From NCBI RefSeq assembly GCF_001649575.2, contig NC_051444.1, positions 17,930,733 through 17,994,732 on the forward strand: 64,000 nt of DNA. The letters are read 5' to 3'. Both the position numbers and the translations under genes were made by a program. The notes beneath the pieces were generated by a model. That model ran no database searches. It worked only from the letters and a program-made list of their open reading frames with translations, and was not told where the DNA came from. This DNA is from Kryptolebias marmoratus (taxonomy: Eukaryota; Chordata; Actinopteri; Cyprinodontiformes; Rivulidae). Shown here in pieces: positions 11,176-22,835 of the stretch. Position 1 is the first letter of the stretch, and each line of letters starts with the position of its first letter.

Positions 11176-13504
11176 AACACTATGAAAACAAACTGAGTTT
11201 GGGAAAAAAGTAGCTTGAATCTGTTTCCCTAAAGCTATCATTGGACTGAACAAAGGTTAAAACATGTGTAAAACTAAAAAATGTGTTGTCTGGTTATTTT
11301 ATAAACCAGAGAAGACTGAATCCCTCATCAAATGTTAAGACCTCAAAATTAACTCTTTTTACACAGAAAGAATTGAACTGTCTTGCATTGTCCAGAAATA
11401 TCCTGCTGCTCATGTCATCAGCCCGATTAATATTAAACTATTCCTGTGCTGTGTCCACAAAAGGTTTTAGGTATTGCAGTATGTCAAATGTTTTATTAAG
11501 AATTACACTGCAAGTAGACATTAATTTCTTTAGAAATCTATTTTAGCTTCTTTCTCTTTTACTTGCTAGTTCAGCCAAAGTTTTAAAGTCTTTGATGATA
11601 CCCTTTGCTGCCAGTGTGCATTACTTCTCATTTGGTCAGTTTAGGTCCTCCAACCCTACATCTTTGTATCTGTAGATAAGAGTCTATGTCCACCTGGCTG
11701 ATTCATGTCAAGACTTCTTCTGGTGTGTGTGTGTGTGTTCTTCTTATCAGAGGCCTTCCCACATACAAAGAAAAGATGCAGTGTTGATGAGCTTTGCTGG
11801 CCTGTTCCAGTTCATTGGCAAGCTGATTGGATCGGCTTTCCTGCATCACTTCAGATGTACCATTGCTGACGTTCAGATCTGCCTGAAAGACCTGCAGAGT
11901 ATGTCAGAGGGATTGACTTTGCCTCCAAGCCTGTGAGATGTAAAATTCAGGAGATGCCAGCAGTTTGGTGGCTTAGCCCCAGTTTAATCTTTTTGCTCAG
12001 TGCCCCTTGTTGAGTCGTGCATTTTTATTAAGTCCCAGAGAAAAGGAAGGGAGAACCAAGGCATGCATATTTACAGCGAGAAACATCTCTTGGTGTCTTG
12101 TGCTGTAACTAATTGTTACTGTGCCAATCCATCCACTGCTGCTGGGATTCTCTGTGCAGCCATGTAGCTTTACAGCAAAGCCGAGCTCTAGCCAGACCAA
12201 ATTCTACTACTTAGAAACCATTTATACCCAGGGCTGACTCTGTTGTCTCCATATTTAGATGGATTGTGTCAGGTAAAGAAGATAAACAGCAGGGCTGGAG
12301 AGGGCATCGACCAGAAAAGATTTCAACAGCTGACTAGGTGTGTGTGTCTGTGTGTGAGTGTGTGTTAACTCACATGAAGGTTGATGGGGGAGCAGATGTT
12401 GGTCTGAAAAGACCCTGAGCAGCATACAGAACACCTGCCTGCAATGACAGATCACCTGTGACTCTGCAAAGCTACAGCGTCCGTTCAGTCATGGTTTGAG
12501 ATGTCAGAAGAGGTGGTTTGACTTACTTTTTCACTGATGGATTTATGTTGCTTTACAAAGAGATGAAAGATTGAACCTGAGCTGTAGCTTAAAATAGCCT
12601 TCTGAAGGTACCTACAGCTTATTGATGAGTAGACAGCACTGTGGCAGAAAAGACATGTAGCAAGACCTCTCTTTATAGGAAAAAAGAACCATGGACGCAT
12701 TCTGTGTTGTGTCAGTTCAACTAGGCATTGGCCATTTTTATCTTATTACACGTAAAATTTACTTTAAGCTCACCAACTTATCTAAAAAATACACAGACTT
12801 TGTGCACGAGACAAATATATATACAAGAGCACAATAAATGATCATGCCTCAAGGCTGATGATATGGAGAAAAAGTATAACTAAGAAAAAAACGCTCACTG
12901 TCAGTGACCACTAATGACCCATGTGAGCAGTAGTATTTCAGAGGTTCTCTTCATCTTGTCAGTCTGTGTCTTTCTGCATCTGTCTTTGAACTTAGTAAAA
13001 TGTGGTCAGCATGACGGCTTCTATATTAGATACAGTAAAAAAAAGAGAGAGATTTGTCATTAAGAAAAAAAATCTGACTTTAAAAATGATTAAGCAACAA
13101 CCTGTGAGAACCAAAGTAACACAACAGACATCAGTGATGGGATGACACAAGCCACGGCATCAATGAGTTTTCAGATCGCAGCCATTTTTATATTTAACTA
13201 CACATGTGTAAAGGTCATAAACACATATTGCACTCGTCATTGCTTTGATTAAACTTGTTCTCAGACATACAGATGTAACAAGAAAGCGCTGAGAAACACC
13301 TCTGCAGTAGTTTTTGCTTTGTGTGACAAGGTTAACATGCATACTGTTTGCAGATGTATTAGGGAGTGCTATGTTGGTATTGTGAACTGAAAAAAGAAAA
13401 ATGTCTTGCAGGAACTTAAAAGTCTATCTTGGAAAGATCAGAGCAAAGGTCTGATCAGTGAGCATAAAGCAGATACAGCTAAAAGAGCAAGACGTATTCT
13501 GTAT
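11176..13504. other. No gene seen; two (GT)n tracts
   Basis: Simple repeats lie at 11722-11738 ((GT)n) and 12340-12364 (imperfect GT). No gene, RNA or named transposon was found. Short frames at 11283-11546 and 11727-11936 have no recognisable features. Confidence 0.5.
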
Positions 13505-13851
13505 CCATTCATTCTTTTTTTTTTGTTCCCACTTAATCCTGTGCAGGGTTGTGGGGAGCTGGTGCCTATTTCCAGTGTTTGGTGGGCTGAGGCCAGGGTA
13601 CACCCTGGGCTTGTTGCCCGTCCATCACAGGGCTAAAACAGAAACACACAACAATGAATGCACACACTTACACTTAAAGTCAATTTAGAATTTCATATTA
13701 ACCCAACATGCTTGCTTTTGGACTGGAAGAAACTGGAGTACCTGGTAAAAACCTACCCATCCACAAGGAGAGACATCCACATAGAAAAGCTCCAGCCAAA
13801 CCTGAACCCTTCATGCTGTGAAGCAATAGCACTAACCACTTCACTGTCATG
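13505..13851 (+). repeat. Abundant fish tail-type dispersed repeat, near-complete copy
   Basis: Ordered landmarks are cattcattc (13507), ggttgtggggagctgg, agggtacaccctgggc, gtccatcacagggctaa, gcttttggactggaagaa and a terminal gcaatagcactaaccact. This is the classic teleost dispersed repeat with conserved 'acaccctgg', 'ttggactg' and 'gctaaccac' blocks. Other copies here lie at 3330, 20082 (minus), 41885, 49330 and 60175 (minus, interrupted). Confidence 0.8.
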
Positions 13852-16524
13852 TACCCTACTTTTTTCTACAGACAAAGGTAATACAGTTCTATAAATGACT
13901 AGTTTGCAAATCACAAGTCTCACTCCTGAAATCCAACACACACACACACCGATACCAACAGTGTCATATTGACAGTGCGTTAACGTTTTATATAGTAACT
14001 TTTTTTTCTATAAGGCATGTTGAGTTTAGTATCAAGTTTCTTTATTAGATCTATGTTCTTTTGTGGATATATTTGCGGTATATTGTTGATGGGACAACAA
14101 GACTTTCCCCTCTCTCTTTGTTGGTTACCCACCTAAAGAAGTGTCATAGTCATTCAGATCCACACAGAGCTCTTAATATACACTTGACGACAGATCATTT
14201 CATTGCCTTTCAAATGCTCCTTATAATCCTCATTCATGCTATTTAGAGTATTTTGGTAAAAGCAAATTATGTGACAAAGCTGTTCAAGAGAAAAACATGT
14301 TGAATTGTTGTCTTTGCTTTTTTTTCCCCAGTTCTTGACTGTATTTGTGTCTTTTTGTCTCCATTGAGCTGGTTATGCAAAGTGCAAATGTAACCCACTG
14401 CAAAGTATAAAAGATGAGCCTACATATTGAGTGTGTACATATGCACAGTATATTAAATTGGCATGTGAAATGTTGGAGAGTCTGTATGTTCTCCCAGGAT
14501 CTTAATCCTTTTTTGCTCCGTAGTATGAGACAGTTACAGTTTTGGAAGCAGATTAATGTCAGGAACATTGTGCTTCACCTGATCCCAGCGGAGCTCAGTC
14601 AGATTCAGATGTTGGAAGTGGAGTAAAAACATTTCTTCTTGCTTCTTTGAAAATATTTTTTTATTATCCTACAGGAACCCTCGATTTGTAAGGGAAAACT
14701 GTAGACTCTTGTTACCATTACTTTGTCATCATCACATCATTAGAAACCAACTCTGTATGTGAACTGGGAGTTGTGCTCTATAAAATAGATTTTCATTGAA
14801 TAAGAAGATAAAGAACAGAGACAGGGACTCCTGCTGGAGAAATTAAAGGCTGTGGAGCCAATTTAATTAAAAAAGTGACACAGTGAACCTAACTATACAT
14901 CCCCCAAATGGTTGATCAGGCTACTCACATCATTGATTAACACATACCAGCCTTCCTTCCCTATCTCTAAATATCCCCAAATCATATTACTATTACTCTC
15001 ACTGCATGGCATCAAATATTATCTCCTCCAAAAAGCTCACAGAAGCTGTGATGTGTGGATTAAACAAGGTTGAGATCATGTGAACCTGAATTTGAGTGGT
15101 TAAAATTAGTTCAAAGCAAGACTGAGACACATGGTCTGAGTGAAACCAGCTCCTAACTTGCTGCTCATCCCAGAATAGAGTCATCTCTGCAGAAAGTACA
15201 ATTTCTGACAGATTCTTTAACAATTTATTTTATCTAGCCAGTGTAGTGTAAAAAAAGGTACAAAGAAAGGTAAAAAGCAGCCATGCTTGTGAAGTCTATT
15301 TTCATTTCCTTCATCTAAATTTACCAACAGTTTGTTTCCATTGTAAATGGTGGTGTTTTCTTCCTTCCCCAGGGGTGCCAGAGCTTTCTTTAGCTTGACA
15401 GCTTGCGGCTGAAATTATAGAAAGATGGCATTCGGCCTGATTGGGGTGTAGTTTGGACAGCTGCCCTGTCAGACGTTCTGCAGCCCAAGTTTTGAACAGG
15501 AAGTGGGCCAAGCACTGTGTTCCCTTCCCCATAGACCTGTTTGACAAAAATCTCTGCATATGGACATGCATCCTGATATTTAGCATATTCATTGCTTACT
15601 CTGTGCCTCCAGAAGCTATGAGTGACTCACTGAACCTGTGAAATTATTTTATATTATTCCTGAAATGGAATTTTATTTGATTTTCAAAAAGCCTTATCAT
15701 TACTCTTGAAATTATAGTCAACACTAATTAGGAGCATAAGTCTGTAAGTGTGTTATTCCTCCCTCCTCAGTCATCATACCCTGATGATGGCACAACATTA
15801 TCAGGATTTATCCTTTGTAAAGACATCCCCACTTTGTCTCAGATTCTTTTGAAAGGTCATCATGTGCTGGAGTTTGATTTATTTCTACAGCAGCAATCAT
15901 CCTGGTCACCTTTTGCAATTGAGGCTTTATGGGTTTTTCTGCTTTGAAGGGAAGTGAAGGATACAGTGTGCAGTCAGTGGAGCCTGCAGTCCTTTCTCCC
16001 CTCCATTAGAGTGGCAGATATTAACAGGCCGCCGGTCCCAATAACCCCGAGTTTGAACTGTCAGTGACACGTTCAGAAGAGCAAATGAGCCAGTGATCAT
16101 TGTCACCTGAGGCTGTGGTGTAAACACAAACACCCTACAGGATGAGAAAAAAAACATTTGAAGCCCAGATTTAGGAATCACACTTCACATCCTCGCTCTT
16201 CTTCTGAAGGATCTCACTCAGACGTGCTGAAATATTTAAAGCTCTTTCTAAAACTGCTTACTGAGCAAGGTGGAAGCCAAAAAGCAAGGTTCTGCCACGT
16301 GAGATGAATCAAAGAGTTGAGGCACAGCCAAATGTTCCCTGAGAACATAAAGGAGCCAATCGGATTAGTGAAACGAGCATCTGGTCATCCAGATGTGTCA
16401 GGCATGTGAGTTAAGGTGGAGCCATAAGCTTCAGTGTCTTTGATTAAAAAGTCAGTAGTTATTTACCTAAAACTCTTCAGATGGCTGGCAGCGCAGAGAC
16501 CATCAGACTGTAAGGGGGAAATTA
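13852..16524. other. No gene seen
   Basis: I could name no coding feature or transposon. A (CA)n run lies at about 13935-13950. Frames at 14284-14568 and 15311-15592 are unconvincing. Confidence 0.5.
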
Positions 16525-16675
16525 AGTCAAGTCACATTTATTTATAAAGTGCCTGTGGCAAGAAGGACGGTCAATACAGGTTTTAAAATGAAAGGAAACC
16601 GTTAAAAAGAAAGAAAGAAAAAAAAGACACAAACTAACCAAACAACAACAACAACAAAAACAAAAAAAAACGCTA
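16525..16675 (-). repeat. LINE-tail-like fragment and A-rich simple repeat
   Basis: Positions 16525-16555 (gtcacatttatttataaagt) read on the minus strand like the end of a fish LINE/SINE tail. An A-rich block follows at 16604-16672, with aaag and caa units. Confidence 0.35.
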
Positions 16676-18761
16676 AATAAGTAAGAAGCTCATTTAGTGC
16701 GTGTTTGGATTTTAGTTGGGTTTCTCCCTGTTTGTTATTTTAATCCAAAGACAGCCATTATACTGTGATGTCTGACATGGACAGATTAACCTTTATCACA
16801 GCAATGCAGCTAACTGGACAAACGTAGACAGCTCACCAATACCGAACAAGCAGAAAGGGCACTTAAAGCGCTGCTTCAAATACCACCATCCCGGTGATTA
16901 AGCCCTTTCCTGTTAAGCCTTGCGGCTAGCCCTTTCAAATCAAGGCAATGTTAGTTAAATATTTTGCAGTCCTTTTCCCTCTACCTGTGTTAGTTTAAGT
17001 GCCTGTGTTAGCTCTCAGGACTTGACAATACTTCAAACGCAGCAGCAAAGCAGCAGTGAAGGTCAGTCTCTTTGCGAGCAGGTTCTCTTTCATACAATAT
17101 TCATCAAAGCCTAATTTTTATATGAAAGAGAGATGACATGTAGAGCTTAAAATAGGGAATGTCAAATGGAAGAGGATGAACAAAGACTGCGTGGATGGTG
17201 GAGAATCCCAGAAGGTGTCATTCTGTCTCACTATACAAAAATATGGACACAAACTTTCTTTCCTCTGAGTCATCTGGTTTGATTTGAATCAAGCTAATCA
17301 GAAGACTTTGGACAAAAACGTTTCCTTTGATAAGTTTTCATGTATCTGAAAAGAGCAGGAGCCTCTTTCCACTTTGCTCCTTCTTGACAAAAAAAAGAAA
17401 AAAAAAAAAAAGCAGGAATATTTTACCGCACACCTTGTAGGAGTCTTGCAAGATAAGAGCCACAGTTAAGTGTCTATTTGCACTGCATTAAACACACCTG
17501 TGTTTGCAGTGCTGATCCGGAATGCAGGGAATTTTTGCATTCACGCCACAAAAGCTTCAGACCACCTCTCCATCCTTCCTTCCATACTCAGTAAAAATAA
17601 CCACAGATGAAACTACACCTGTACAAGCTGACGTCTCTGAGCTTGTTGGCAGGCTTTTTTTCCCCCCCAAAGCATATGGCTGAGAGCCATCTGCTCAGGC
17701 TTCACCTGAAGTGCAGAAACATTCAGCTCACTTCAAGCTGAGATCAGATTCTCAAGTTGGCTGTGTTGTTAGTTGTTTTTTTTTTATTTTTATTGCAGAT
17801 GTGTTGATTTTATTGTTTAGTTTAAGCAACAAATGATAAAAGTGTTGCATAGTGAATATTTGGTGTGATAATACACTCACAAATAAAGCGTTGCTTAAAG
17901 TTAAAGTACATAGAAATACTAGTTTTAGGAGTTTATAGTTGGTAGCACTAACTTTGAAATATTAGTAGTTCCACACCTTTATGTAATACATATTTTGTTA
18001 TCACGTGTGAATGAAAAACTACCAATATTTTGTACAAATAAAATAAATTTTATGGGTCAAAAACTTTATTTTTCTTCTGATTTTTATAACCCTATGGATA
18101 AAGTTAAATGGCTGTTTTTTCCTCTCTGTAAATTATGTTGCTTCAGACAACATAAAGTCTATATTCTCAGGACAGAATAAATGTTTTCTGACTTAATAAT
18201 GCTATTTGAGTCAGTCTCCTGCATGAAACATTTTGTGCAGTTGAAGAGAAAGGATTATTTTGTTATGAATCGAAGAGAATTGAGGACCCAAAGCAGCTAT
18301 GTAGTCTAGCAAAGTGTTAAGGAAAATTAAACTCTTTAATACTTCTAATAGAAGAGAGCATGAACAGGACTAACCTGGGGTCAGCAGAAGACAGCAGTGC
18401 ACACACAAGGATCTGAAAAAGGACAACTAAAAACCTGGCACTAAATATACTGAGGAAGCTGAGGAGATAAGTGTTTTTGTAGGTGTTGATCTTCTATCTT
18501 GAAATTTGTTCTACAGAAAGTTAGGTTTCATGCATAAGCTGCCACAAGGATAGATCTGGATAAGAAGTGAAACAGATTTGTGACAAAAATCCTGAACTAA
18601 ACCTAAATTTACCTCGCTGAACCACTAATCTTGCTTTTTAGTGCAGACCTCTGGTATGTTTGCATCTGAGGGATTCGTTTTTGGGTCTGGTACACTGTTG
18701 CTGGGTTTGTTTGTTTGTTTGTTTTTAGTTTTAGTTATATTTTTTAAGGTAGTTTTTGACA
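16676..18761. other. No gene seen
   Basis: This unique-looking sequence includes a somewhat GC-richer part at about 17440-17760. A polypurine run of about 25 bases lies near 17390-17412. No recognised repeat. Confidence 0.45.
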
Positions 18762-18783
18762 AGTGTAGCCAGGGGTGGAAATT

Positions 18784-18828
18784 AAAAATTTTGTCCACCA
18801 GCCACTAAGGCTGGTGGACAAAATTTTT
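18784..18828. repeat. Perfect 20-bp inverted repeat with 5-base loop, subterminal in the hAT element
   Basis: aaaaattttgtccaccagcc (18784-18803) is exactly complementary to ggctggtggacaaaattttt (18809-18828), with loop actaa. It begins at the last base of the left terminal repeat. Subterminal hairpins are known in hAT elements, but one this perfect stands out against the surrounding sequence. Confidence 0.85.
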
Positions 18829-19273
18829 TTTACCACTCAAATATTTTACCAGCCACTATTTTTTGTTGTGACAAAAAGTAATTTCATATGATGATGATGA
18901 TGGAGGTGGGTGGAAGCAGTTGTGGTGCCCTACAAGCTGAACAACACCTCTTTCTGGACACTGCATGGAAATAACTAGACTTTTCTTATTTTATTTTATT
19001 TTAAACCATTAAAAGATGCATATCTGTACATAAAAATTTCAGACAAGTAAAGTTTATTTCTGTGGAGAGTTTTGGAAGTATTTTTTTTGTACTTTTGTAA
19101 GTTTTTGTATGTAAGTTGTAATGTTTTTCAGACACTTGTTGCTTTTATTGCATAGATCTATTTGTCCTACCCGCTTATATTTAACAGGCAGGATATTCTG
19201 ATGAAGGAAGTGACTTTTGTGGTTTTAGAAAGGTTTTCGTCGTGGATATAAATTGTTCCAATGCTATGCTAAG

Positions 19274-19709
19274 NNNNNNNNNNNNNNNNNNNNNNNNNNN
19301 NNNNNNNNNNNNNNNNNNNNNNNNNNNNNNNNNNNNNNNNNNNNNNNNNNNNNNNNNNNNNNNNNNNNNNNNNNNNNNNNNNNNNNNNNNNNNNNNNNNN
19401 NNNNNNNNNNNNNNNNNNNNNNNNNNNNNNNNNNNNNNNNNNNNNNNNNNNNNNNNNNNNNNNNNNNNNNNNNNNNNNNNNNNNNNNNNNNNNNNNNNNN
19501 NNNNNNNNNNNNNNNNNNNNNNNNNNNNNNNNNNNNNNNNNNNNNNNNNNNNNNNNNNNNNNNNNNNNNNNNNNNNNNNNNNNNNNNNNNNNNNNNNNNN
19601 NNNNNNNNNNNNNNNNNNNNNNNNNNNNNNNNNNNNNNNNNNNNNNNNNNNNNNNNNNNNNNNNNNNNNNNNNNNNNNNNNNNNNNNNNNNNNNNNNNNN
19701 NNNNNNNNN
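19274..19709. other. Assembly gap (436 N)
   Basis: A run of undetermined bases lies inside the hAT element. Reading frames that cross it are artefacts. Confidence 1.
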
Positions 19710-20081
19710 AATTTACCAACAACTCCTTACATGTGTTTATTCCTCTGTATTATGATATTATTAGCACATTTTATTTTTAAAAGAATGATGTTTTTTTGTT
19801 TTTTTAATGAGAAATATTTGCCCCTCTAAACAATTCTGTTAATAGATAAGTCATTATTTACGGAGTCGCAAGGGGGAACCGTATCTGATGGGGGGACGCG
19901 GCTCGACGTAACAGCAGCAACTCGAGAACATTACTGCCCCCTATATGTCAAGAGGACAAATAACACCTTTTCTGTTCAAATTGCCAACCCGTCACAGTGG
20001 CGTGTGTGTTGATCAAATTCACCCACCACTTCAGATATTTACCCGCATTTGGCCGGTGGCGGGTGCTAATTTCCACCCCTG

Positions 20082-20420
20082 AGTGTAGCATAGTAGTAAA
20101 GGTGGCCATAACTGCTGCATTACAGCAAAAAGTTCACTGGTTGATTCTCGGCACCATTTTTTTTTTGTGTGGAATTTGAATGTTTTCCTTGTGCATGTGT
20201 TGGTTTTGGCCCAATTGGCCATTTTCTTCCTACAATCCAAAAACATGCTAATTTAATTGGGGATTCTAAACAGACCTTTGGTGTGAGTGTGTGAATAGCT
20301 GCCTGTTGTGTGTGTCTCTGCTGACCCTGTGCTGAGCTGCTAACCTGTCCAACGTCTACCCCACCTCTTGCCCTTTGACTATTTGTTATAGACACCAGCT
20401 CCCTATGACTATTTTTTTTA
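20082..20420 (-). repeat. Abundant fish tail-type dispersed repeat, minus-strand copy
   Basis: Read on the minus strand it follows the same order as 13505-13851. Seen here on the plus strand are acagcaaaaagttcactgg, ttgattctcggc, ttgtgcatgtgttggttttg, tcctacaatccaaaaacatg, attctaaacagacc and gctgctaacctgtcc. The hAT element abuts its plus-strand left edge, so the insertion may have split this repeat. Confidence 0.72.
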
Positions 20421-22215
20421 CAAGAAAAATAACCCACTTACCCACATTAACACACGTACAAATGATTGAAAAGATGCCATCATGTACCAACACCTGTAAA
20501 GAAACAACAAGACCAAAACAAATGTCAAAAAGAAAAATACTTTGAAAGTTTTTTTGTTTTGTTTTTTTAAATCTGACATGTTTTCATTAGCTTTTGTTGC
20601 AATTACAATATTTCACAAACCTGAAAAGCTCAAGTCTCACCTGTCTATGGTTCAAGAACAGAGTTGGCCCTGATTTAGAGCATGTAATGTCAAAGGCTGC
20701 AATGTGGCCATTCTCTGGTAATCTGTTTGATCAGGAACTGATTAAGTCTGCAGCTAATGTCAATGTTCATTAAAGGTGCCATAAATGCCAAAGGAAAATG
20801 GCTCTACCATATGTCCACTCACATTGAAAAAAGACACTTTGCCGCAGGCTAAACTGACATCTACATTGCCTTTCCAGATGACTTGCTTCATGACATGAAG
20901 GCCAGTGAGTGTTCATTCATTTACTTGAGTTGACAGCACCCATTCAAAGACAGATGATTTGTTTCTGAGATTATAACCACTGAAATACTGAGCTGCACGA
21001 CGTCTCTAGACAGAGATGACAAATCAAACAAAATCTTTGATTCCTTGATCTCAACAAAATGAGATTAAGGTGGGTCTTTTGCAAACCTTTATTCTATATT
21101 AAAGCATTTTTATTTCGATGGGAGTGGTCATTTCTTGGATAGCGGTGACTAATAAAGGGGGTCACTGGATAGTATGATGAGAATGATGAGAATAAATCTC
21201 AGCATAATCAGTTGTTTTTATTCTCATTTTATCATTGCCACAAAGAAACAATGATGTTAGAATACGCAGAAGACTTAAAGAATCATTTCACTTTTTTAAA
21301 GAAACATTTAAAGGAACAGTTGCTGATAAGCAACTCACCACAATTCAGAGGATGAAAAACACTCAATAAAAGGTTGTCAATGTAAAAAAGAGAAGCTAGA
21401 TCTGAGTCACCATTTTTATTGATTGTCTCACTAAAGTTTTCCTATTCTAATGAAGTGATCTGGACTTGCAACCAGGCAATTAAAAATTATTGTATCAATA
21501 AATGGTCCCAATCAGAGGTTTATAACAAATAGGATCCTTGTAAAACAACCACTGTTTAATAATTCTGTCCAGCACAAATGATTCAACCATCATGTTTTTA
21601 ATCTACATTACTTATTTTAACCCAATGTAGCATGACACACCACACACACACACAAAGCTAAATTTAGCAACAGCCTAATCATAAAAGTCATTTCACCAAA
21701 GTCTTATCCACATCAACACGGTTTCAATTGGTTATTGAAGCAGTGAAAATTTTATTGGTCATTATAACCACATGGCTCCAGTGGTGGCAATAAATGTTGG
21801 TTGGTCCAAACTGACAAAAAGCAACATGTATTAGATGGTCATCAACTTTTATGTAGACATTTATGTTCTACAAAGGATTAATGCTTTATAATTTGTCAAT
21901 ACTCCAACTTATCCTGCAGGACAACCAGCTGTTAAGAATTAATATATTCCATAAACATATCCACAAAATAGATTTCTTCTAAATGAATACATTTAGTTTT
22001 CTGAGGATGAATCCTGATCACTTTATTGAACCCTTATCCTGGTATGTGAGCTTTAAACATTTGGATGGGCAAAACGTCTCAACAGATGCTGGGTAGATGA
22101 CAAATGAAATTGCTTTACTAACATATAACAAATATACTAATGTCCCAATTACCATAACCAACTTTTATTTCATTAACAAGCATTCAATTGGTAAACATAA
22201 CAGCTAAACAGATAA
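20421..22215. other. No gene seen
   Basis: AT-rich sequence with a short (CA)n tract at about 21640-21656. I see nothing else to annotate. Confidence 0.5.
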
Positions 22216-22489
22216 TCAAAATAGGATTGTGCGATCTGTTAGCACTCAGAGTAAGTCATAGGGACAACTCTCAGCTACTACCACCCCAGATTTGAGCTCA
22301 ATATTTGTAAAATGAACAGAGCTGTAGCCATTTTCGTAGTTGCTAAAATTGATTAGCTATGGTGTACACTCTAAATCAGGTTGACTCTAAAAGCTGATCA
22401 GTTGTAGATGTTTATCCAGTGGTTACTTTGTGAAAGTTTAATTGCAATGCATCCTGTGGTTCATAACATTATTTGCTAACAATACGATA
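22216..22489 (-). repeat. Dispersed repeat family A, copy 2a
   Basis: Minus-strand copy. Plus-strand landmarks are attgtgcgatctgttagc, acaactctcagctactacca, ttgattagctatggtg, ggttgactctaaaag (22379-22393) and ggttcataacattatttgct. It is followed head-to-tail by copy 2b. Confidence 0.75.
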
Positions 22490-22835
22490 GGGTTGACTCC
22501 AACAGATAATGCCAAAGCTTTTAGCAATTATCTCAACATTTGTTAGTGCTTGGAATACATATTTTAGCTCAATATCTGTAAATACTGAGCTAAAATCTGC
22601 TGTGAGTTATAGATGTTTTTGTGTTTGCTAGGGTTGATTAGCTGTGACAGGCATCTTGAATTGGGTTGACTCCAAAAGTGAATTATTTATAGATGTACAT
22701 CCAATAATTACTTTCTGGGAGTTTCATTAAACTCTGTCCCAAGGTTCATGAGATATTTTGCTTAGCAAACATACAAACACACAAGTACACACAGACACAA
22801 GTGATTACATGACCTTTCATGGCAGCGAGCAATAA
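22490..22835 (-). repeat. Dispersed repeat family A, copy 2b (longest copy)
   Basis: The copy starts with gggttgactccaacag (22490-22505) and contains attttagctcaatatctgta, gggttgattagctgtgaca, gggttgactccaaaag (22663-22678), gttcatgagatattttgct and a terminal cctttcatggcagcgagc. It gives the best view of the element: the GGGTTGACTCCAA motif occurs both at one end and in the interior. No reading frame of note. The family name is unknown to me. Confidence 0.8.

Larger units (their letters stand above)
18770..20081. mobile_element. hAT-type DNA transposon insertion with intact ends and 8-bp target duplication
   Basis: The ends are perfect 15-bp inverted repeats: caggggtggaaatta at 18770-18784 and taatttccacccctg at 20067-20081. 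Both sides are flanked by agtgtagc (18762-18769 and 20082-20089), an exact 8-bp target duplication as hAT elements make. CAGGGGTG is a typical hAT terminus. The known interior is about 880 bp and shows no transposase. A 436-base assembly gap (19274-19709) occupies the middle, so either the copy is non-autonomous or its coding part is unseen. A strong hairpin lies just inside the left end. The exact ends and duplication suggest a relatively recent insertion. It landed at the edge of a tail-type repeat (20082-20420). Confidence 0.85.

Noticed and set aside
13406..13688. Overlapping plus-strand frames
   Set aside because: They run into the tail-type dispersed repeat at 13505 and are not genes.
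19242..19829. Long reading frames across 19.2-19.8 kb on both strands
   Set aside because: They consist almost entirely of undetermined bases in the assembly gap.
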